Shown here: piece by piece, positions 56,959 to 64,000 of the stretch | How the letters are laid out: every line of letters begins with the position of its first letter | Numbering within the stretch: position 1 is the stretch's first letter | From: Acanthochromis polyacanthus | Lineage: Eukaryota > Chordata > Actinopteri > Pomacentridae | Length of the DNA: 64,000 bases | Assembly: GCF_021347895.1 (NCBI RefSeq) | Contig: NC_067117.1 | Span: 372,927 to 436,926 of the forward strand | Direction of reading: 5' to 3' | Program-made: the position numbers and the translations under genes | The notes under the pieces: generated by a model | What the model saw: the letters and a program-made list of their open reading frames with translations, nothing else | Told to the model about the DNA's origin: nothing | The model's database searches: none

Positions 56959-59900
56959 ATGACAGATCCAAATAATAACAACCCAAATACTCCGCCACCA
57001 TATCAGGTTAGTTAAGATTTTTGGGTTTTTTAATTTTTTATTAGCTGTGCTTTTGATTAAACTTTCTATTAACCAACCTTTCAGATTAAAGCTGATTTAC
57101 TAGCAGGAGTCAAAGCTGTAGAGCTTAAGCTAACCTAATAGCTAATGAAAACTTTGTTGGACATTAGTGTTTGATTTCAAAGTGTTAAATACTTGTGTTT
57201 TGACAGAACATATTAACTTTATATTTGGTATTGATTTAGGGTCAAAGTGCAGTTGAGTTAGCAGCCAGAAATGTAATAACTTTGTTGGTTAACACCATGG
57301 CCACAGCTAGTTCACCAAGCCCTACAGAGAGCAGACAGCCAGAGCCTAGAAATGGAACTGTACCGCAAGAGATGGCAACGTTTGCATGTTTACTCAATCA
57401 TAGGTTTTTATTCATAATATTGTGAATTTGATGTTCTCATTTGGTTTGTGGATGTGTTTAACAGAGACATTTAAATTCATATATAATCAGAACTGAGAGA
57501 GTCTAAAAAAATCAAATTATCTAGTATTTGACTATATTATTTATAAATGCATACATATATGTCCTGTACAGAGCTTTTCCAGGATACTTCAGGTCAAACT
57601 TTAGTCGAGGTAAAAAGAGGTGTTTAACTTCCACCAAGCAGCCTCCTAGAACAACCAGCAAGACCATCACTCTCATTTTTTATCTGCTTCCAAAAAACAC
57701 ACCCTACACACCTTTGCCAGTTGAGGAGCTTGAACTCCTTCAAGCTGGCATGAGAAGACAAACGGTGTCGCTGCCTGACGACAGTGACCATGTAGAGGTA
57801 GTCAGTTCAGAGTTTAAGGCGGTCATTGGGCAACACTTTTAACCCAAATTACATGTTAACGTCTATATTGTAGTGTTTTATTTCTCTCTTTCTTTTCTTT
57901 GTTGTCAGATTTCAAAGGTCCTGGCTGAAACATTCCCAAAATGGAAGATCTTTATGGGGGGGTGGCTCTTGCATAAGGCAACAGGTTTGTAAGGCCAGGA
58001 TTGTGTATTTTTGTATCACATCCCACTCCTGTAGTTGTAATTTATTTTAGTTGTACATTAGGGCTATTGCTGCACAGGCATTTAGTTGTAAGCATTAGAG
58101 ATGGCTCGTTGACGATAAATAGGTGTATTTTTAATTAGAATATGTTTGTGTTTCTTACAATAAATGTGGCAGTGGTCAACAGAAGCTCACTGTAATTCCA
58201 CCAGAAGCAGAGAGTTGTTCTGTAAAAACTCTGAGAGCTCAGTCGGTTGGGGGTGGGGGGGGGTCAGGAGGGGGTAAAGCCACTATTTACATAGTGCCAC
58301 TACAGGAGACATTAGACACCTCTCCTCTGCCTCCTGACTCGCAGCACTTTTCAAAGATGCCAAAGAAGACATGTTAGCAGTGTAATGAAGTGATGCCTCT
58401 GCAGATGCTTACAATAAAGGAAAATCACTTTCTGATGAGAGTGATGAAGAGGTGACAAAAATAGTTTGTGTTTCATTGTGATGGAAATGACAAAACATAC
58501 AGTGTTTATTAAAGTGGCTGTTTTGTAAATCTGCAGTACTCTGAGCTATGCATACTTTCGCTTTCTACATTTTTCGCTTAACAGTGAACACTTTCAGGTT
58601 GAACATGTGGCTGATGCACAGTCTCTGATGTTGCTGGCTGATGAAGTTATAAACTGTGGATACACAAGCCAGATCAAGCTGGATAATAAACAAAACACCA
58701 TTCGGTAAGAAAAAACAACTGTCATTTAAATATTTTTAATTTTTAAACCAGTTTTTGATTTTTGTGTTCTTTCTTTCATAGTACTATTGTCTTGCACTCT
58801 ACCACAAGACTGATTCCAATGCTTCAGCCAGTGAGAAAGGCCATGGAACTGTATGTTCTGCTCAGTCAGATGGCTGCAAACCCTGAAGCTTTACACACTC
58901 TTTGTTCCTGGAAGATCATCAAAGTGAGCATTATTCATAACAGTTTAACTCACCGTGTTCTTGCAGACAATCCCCCTGTTCTGGATTTTGTTCTTTCTTA
59001 TCTATGTATATGAATTTTAACACCAGTCGTATATTCACTTATTCTTTTTATCCAGATGCTGATTTCATAATGAACTGCCGACCACAGCTCAGTGAAAAGG
59101 GGACATCTCAGGAGAGAACTGAGAGATTATAAACATCATGCAAGATTTTTGCCAGGAGCTTGAAATATCAGGTACTATGCTATACAGGACTGCAGGCAAG
59201 TAACTAATAGTCAGTACAGTTGAGGTATCCAGTAGGTCTGTTATGCTGTTATGCCACTTGTCCAATTTTTTTTAATTTACTTATTTCGAACATGAAATTA
59301 ACAGACAGCCGATGCAGCTTATACAAAATAAAACCGCAGCTAAAACAAGGCATCACATAAATTTACAAATCATACATGTTCGAAAGGGAGTGGGAAGAAG
59401 ACAGAACTTATTTAATCCCACCCCGAACAAGGTTACTTTATTAACAATTTATTTCTATATAACCAAAATTGAATGGCAATAACATATAGCTATCTAACAC
59501 ACCAGAAGCAAGCGTCTCAGCAAATCAGAACAAAGTAGTTCTGAGTGCTCACACTGATCATGATAACCAGGCTATAAGATGATTATTACACGATTACTAC
59601 ATGATTATTTAAATTGAAATTCCTTAAGTTCAAATTGTTTGTAACATGTTTTATTTCTTATATTTTAAACATCACAGTGCTGCAGTTGAGGATCCACTCT
59701 CTTGGAGTTCAGCATGAAGAGCCCACATTCCCATCCTCCCTGATGAAAAGAGACATTTCAAAATAATATTCATGTTTGACCACGAATGCAGGGAGCCACT
59801 TGGAGATCACTCCGTTTGTTACCAAACTGTGAGCGCATGCACTCGTACAGTAACTTTTCCAGTGCAGCCTCTCAGCACTTACACTGAATTCAGAAGACTT

Positions 59901-59960
59901 ATGAGTGAAGCAGTTAGATGGTGGCTTCCACAGAGTTTAACAGAAATAGCTCTCTGGTAA
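56959..59960 (+). pseudogene. HECT E3 ligase-like gene (G2E3-like fish family), multi-exon, damaged
   Basis: HECT ligases pass ubiquitin through a C-lobe cysteine. Exons: 56959-57006 (MTDPNNNNPNTPPPYQ), about 57240-57390, 57572-57797 (PVEELELLQAGMRRQTVSLP), 57909-57984 (ISKVLAETFPKWKIFMGGWL), about 58172-58450, 58598-58704, 58782-58923, about 59051-59171, about 59678-59960. The order matches large teleost proteins annotated as G2/M-phase-specific E3 ligase-like. The last exon has SACTRTVTFPV, aligning with the HECT cysteine motif. Damage: a TAG in the cysteine-rich exon near 58375, a G-run shift near 58260, and a shift near 59130. The second exon lacks a clear donor. Confidence 0.65.
59265..59600 (-). 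mobile_element. 3' end of a LINE-like repeat
   Basis: The minus strand ends TGTTCGAAATAAGTAAATT and an A-run, after GGGATTAAATAAGTTCTGTC, common in fish LINE tails. It sits in an intron of the HECT-like gene. Family not determined. Confidence 0.4.
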
Positions 59961-60211
59961 TCTGAAACAAAAAATGAGAAGCTATTTCTAAACATTAACT
60001 GATAGAATATGTTCATCACTAATGAAAAAAGCAAAACAATTGTTCCTGTTAGCTCAGTGTTTGACTTCCTCTTCAGTCATACAGATTCCCTTTTATACAG
60101 GGTTCTCTTGCTTTTATTAGTTAGAAAAGCTTCAATCATTTTGTCACTGTGCTGGAATATTTGTTGACTTTCAAGTTCTTGTCCAAATGTCTATTGGTTG
60201 GACACCTGTTG

Positions 60212-62829
60212 TTAGAGCCTTAAGTATAAGTGACGACCATGTGACTCTGAATGTTCCAGAGGGTTGATAGTTCTCTGAAGTTCTTCCAGGGCTTCATCAT
60301 CCAGTGGGCACTCAAATTCAGGAACCACAACTGTGCCATGAGAGTCTTCCTGCAGCGCAGCACTCTGCCAGTCAATGCCTGGGTCCTGAAGGTCCTGAAG
60401 CTCCTGAAGGTCCTGAAGGTCCTTTGAATTCAAAACATATCAGTCAGGAATGGATACTTGTTGAAATACAGTTTTGGTATTTGTGTGAGTTTTTTTAAAT
60501 AATAAACACAACATTACAAAAAGTGATGCTTTATTTTTGTTCATCAGCATAGAAATGACTTCATTAGAAGTAGAAACGAAAAAAAATCAGGATCATCCCA
60601 CAAATCATGACATATTTCCTGATTCAGGCCTTATAAACAGTAAAGTACTCTTCATTTTATGAAAATATGTGGCTTTGTAAACTACAGTCTGTAATAGTCT
60701 AATCTATCAGAATGTGTAGCAGATACGTACTGCTCAGTCTTACAATCAACTTCTTAAAATACATGTTCTAACATCATATTGTACCTTGAGTCTCTCCCCC
60801 TCGTCCAGATCTTGTAGACGTCCCATGAACCACAGCTGTTCAGGGGTGAGACCTCCCTCTGTCCACAGAGAATGATTATTCCATCCTTCAATAAAGGTAT
60901 CAAGATCTGCCCGGAGTCGGGGACAAAGCCGTCGTGCACACCAAAGAGAAGAGTGGCATCAGATATGTCAAGTAGACCATCCTCTTCCAGAGAGTGAAGA
61001 ATGTCATGGTACTTTTTCCAGAGATGAAGCTCGATCTTCCTGTTCCTCGTGTGGCAAACATGAAATGTGCAATATCCAGGTTTTCTACTCCCTGATCTGC
61101 CCTAACCCTGTAACCACAATAAATAAAGTTGTATCAGTAATAGTTAATGCAACTTATACAGATTTAATCAAACTTCATATAACTAGAGAATCAGGTCAGA
61201 ATACCTTGACGGTAAGCCATGAAGCTGGACCGATGTGATGAAGAATGAGAATGCAGTTTGTGCTCTGTTATTTGTTGCAGCATCCAAGTACAAGACCTGC
61301 AGTAAAACCACACGGATAATGTACAGATCTGTGTTTAGCTAACAGCTTATTAGAACATTGTTCTTTGTAGCATTTGGTATCTCATTTGTTGTGTTATTTT
61401 ATTTTTAAAAAAACAAAAATGTGGTATATCCTACAAACAAAAACACTCCATACAATGAGTTTATTAGACACATACAGCTGAAACAATGCAGCAAAATTTT
61501 TCATTGAACCAATTGCACGTTTAAATAATATTAAAAAATGTAATAAAGCAAAAAAAAAATTGGATCTCAAATACACAACTTTATATTCATTTTACCTTCT
61601 GCAAAGTGAATGGGGCTGTAGTTCTGCCAACAGTTACTATCTGAGCTATACTACATCTTTAAATAACTTTTTTATTCATGTTTTTGTGCTAGAAATGGTA
61701 GAAATGGTGAAAGTGTGACCAGCTCTGCTTCACTCGTCTCAATGATCAAATACAGGGCACTTACAAAAAGACAATGTTGCTCTTCAGATTACTTGTATGT
61801 AAAAATGTATCCAGATGAGATATTAAATGTTTGATTACATTATAATTATCATTAATTTCATACTGAAAGCCACTAGCTAAAACAAATACTCAAAACCAAG
61901 TTGAAAGGCTGGCATACTGATCTCTGTGTACTTGGCTGTATTTATTATTCCAAAGCCATCACCAATGATCTGTACCCTTTGGTTGAAGATTATGATCAAA
62001 GTACCTACAGTTTTAAACGGCTGTTCATAAAGCTAAGTCAGCCATGTCCAAGTTTCTGATATATACATAAGGATCAAATTACTCTGATTTATAGCTGCAA
62101 AACTTCACACATACAGTCATATAAATTTAAGAGTAAAAAATGACCTTCCTTGAGTAGCCATCCACTCCACCAAAGACTGCAATGTTGTACCTGTTCAAGA
62201 TGGGGAGTACTATTTCAATAAGGCTGCTCATGTGTGAGTCGTGTCAGCTAATTGCAGGCTGTTCTAAATTGCAACAACCTTTTTTGAACGCAAATATTCT
62301 ATTAAAAGATGTTTGGGGGACATGTTTAAATTAGGGGCTCCATAATGTTTTCCCAAGTAACAAACAAGATAAACTTCACTGAAGTATTTTAATGACATTC
62401 CTCTTTAAATGAAATAGTCTGAGCAAGCTTATTTACCTTATGAGTTTATGATTTGTGTCAGTGTGGACCAGGGACAGAGGGCCTTGCACAGAGTAACTTG
62501 GTCAAACAACACATCCTATTTTAGTGAGCTGTGAGAAGATCACAGTTGAATATTACACGTAAAAACAAAAGCATTATTCTTAGATAGTGTATCTGTTCCA
62601 TCAGTTTGTATGTTTGTCAAGTTTGTGAATTAATTGTTGAGGTGAGAGCTACTGATTGAGCTAGCAGCCAACAAATCTAGTGTCCCTTAGCAAGCGAATA
62701 GAAATATACAAATCAATGAAACAGACACACAGACTTTCATGCAAGCTTACATGACAAAATATGTTTGCAAAACCAACTACTTACATGTGGATGTGGTGCA
62801 CCGTTGTGTTGTCGTTCAGGATCCGACAT
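60212..62829 (-). pseudogene. DDE integrase-like gene, multi-exon, damaged
   Basis: Minus-strand exons: 62785-62829 (MSDPERQHNGAPHPH), about 62437-62505 (GPLSLVHTDTNHKLI), 62145-62190 (YNIAVFGGVDGYSRK), 61205-61296 (VLYLDAATNNRAQTAFSFFI), 60785-61107 (VRADQGVENLDIAHF, RGTGRSSFISGK, then in another frame YHDILHSLEEDGLLD and WNNHSLWTEGGLTPEQLWFM), about 60212-60421 (stop at 60212). The order matches the integrase-core proteins common in fish and cnidarians. Two catalytic aspartates are visible (HTD, RADQG). The region expected to hold the glutamate is lost or shifted in the 60785-61107 exon. It is the probable transposase. Confidence 0.68.
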
Positions 62830-62891
62830 GGTACAGCTTTGCTAATCTTGGCTAATTAAACGAGGGTCCAGTGGCTCTGAAATGTGGATTT

Positions 62892-63427
62892 AAACATTAC
62901 ACTTGTACTTTAACACACTAAACAAAATAGTGCTTTATTTAATGTAATTCAATAATAAAACAATACTCACCGAAAATCTGTCGTAGTCCAGCGTATAAAG
63001 CAGAACTCCAGTTGATTTAGCGATCGTTTTTAACAGCGCTTCCGAGAGGCGGCCGAAACAGGGACCCGATTGGATAGAATCAGAAGTCTGTGATTGGCTG
63101 GAATTGTGGCACATTTGTAACGCCGTGCAGAGCTGAGCGAGCGTGAAGGCAGATTTGAGCGCGTGCAGAGAGCAGATGTTGAGCGAGAGCGAGAGAGACG
63201 TAGCGAGGACGTAGAGCAGAGATCCACAGGAGAGCAGAGTGAAAAACCGAGTGAAAAACATTAAGACTGTGTGTGTATGTGGATAGTTACAAATATAAAA
63301 ATATATTTTTTGAGTGCAGAATAGATTTTTGTTTGCTCAGATTAAGTTTTTCTTTGCTCAAAATTGTTTTCTGTGCTCAAAATTTCACACTGTGCGCTCA
63401 GGATTGTGGCACAAATATAACTCCATA
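62892..63427 (-). repeat. Right inverted terminal repeat
   Basis: Mirror of the left repeat. The outer end CTCCATA is followed by unrelated sequence. Confidence 0.93.
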
Positions 63428-64000
63428 GTCCAGGAACAGGAGGGGCTGCAGCAGCAGAAGGCTGCAGGATGAGGAGGGGCTGGCTGACCTCCAGCTGAAG
63501 GTCCAGGCCATAGATATATACAAACACGAGATGTCTCATGAGCGCTGTCAGCCTATGGGGAGCAACGTCGCCACATGGCGGCCATCTTGGGACAGGGCTG
63601 CTCGATCACTCATAACATTAAAGTCAATGGAGCATGGATTTTAAAATCACTGTAGATTGCTCAATTTTTAACCGATTTTACAACAGCTTGGTTTGTTATA
63701 AACGTCAGAGATGTACTTGTTTTACTGCTTACATAAGAATAATTAAAACCATTGAATTCATATAATAATGAACACAGATATCAGCTTTTTTCAGCATAAA
63801 TGGATGTAAATGTAATTTTAATATTTAGCATTGCACTTCTTTATTACTATCAGCTTTCTAATGCACAGATAAAAACAAAGCTCAACCAAAATCAATGCAC
63901 AACAAACAGAGATGTTGTCTTTTCTTTTCATGAACCTGGTGCCTACATTACCCACAATGCATTTCGGCTGCAGGCTAACTAATCCAGGCATAGATGTATA
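63428..64000. mobile_element. End of another repeat element, family unknown
   Basis: CCAGGCCATAGATATATACA at 63504 begins a block with ATGTCTCATGAGCGCTGTCA and CACATGGCGGCCATCTTG, phrases I associate with an abundant fish DNA transposon. A similar CCAGGCATAGATGTATA lies at the window's edge. No gene was recognised. Confidence 0.35.

Larger units (their letters stand above)
56348..63427. mobile_element. 7.08-kb DNA element with ~535-bp inverted repeats and two genes
   Basis: Both ends read TATGGAGTTATATTTGTGCC inward. The inverted repeats run 56348-56882 and 62892-63427. Inside are two convergent spliced genes: HECT-like (plus, 56959-59960) and DDE integrase-like (minus, 60212-62829). Each starts within 100 bp of its inverted repeat, so the repeats may hold promoters. 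No target duplication is visible. The superfamily is unsure; an IS3EU-like assignment is possible from the integrase type. Confidence 0.85.

Overview
The window is vertebrate nuclear DNA, most likely from a teleost fish. It has a gene split into many small exons with GT/AG introns, and an L2-type LINE with a GAATT-repeat tail. It also has Ty3/gypsy, hAT and Tc1-like elements, and no bacterial gene organisation. Minisatellites and mobile elements fill most of the non-coding space.

Region 1 (1-38.9 kb) holds one complete gene on the minus strand. I recognise it as PIK3C2B, the class II phosphoinositide 3-kinase C2-beta, from its proline-rich N-terminus, Ras-binding, C2, helical, kinase, PX and C-terminal C2 segments. 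I could place 32 coding exons with consistent splice phases, from the start codon at 37268 to the stop at 1119, plus a non-coding first exon in a CpG-rich promoter near 38.4-38.95 kb. The protein would be about 1,600 residues. Four exons between 26.9 and 28.9 kb carry single-base indels that break the frame, which looks more like poor assembly than gene decay. The 5' part of one exon is present three times (22.7-25.6 kb), separated by poly(A)-ended inserts. Most introns contain minisatellites. Others hold an L2 LINE (16.2-20.4 kb), a hAT transposon with a perfect 8-bp target duplication (30.5-32.5 kb) and Tc1-like debris.

Region 2 (39-43.85 kb) is intergenic. It holds a lone exon of an unplaced gene family, a fragment of LINE reverse transcriptase, and an internally deleted LINE whose deletion junction carries a short telomere-like repeat.

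Region 3 (43.86-56.35 kb) is a minus-strand Ty3/gypsy retrotransposon with LTRs, polypurine tract, a primer-binding site resembling the tRNA-Ser 3' end, gag, protease, reverse transcriptase, RNase H and integrase. Its integrase is split by a second LTR element (45685-51092), bounded by a 5-bp duplication. That second element has no polymerase but one open frame of 1,048 residues built largely of in-frame tandem repeats.

Region 4 (56.35-63.43 kb) is a 7.08-kb element bounded by inverted repeats of about 535 bp. Inside are two convergent intron-containing genes: a HECT-ligase-like gene on the plus strand and a DDE integrase-like gene on the minus strand. Both look damaged. This is the most interesting unit in the window. 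The last 570 bases contain the end of another repeat.
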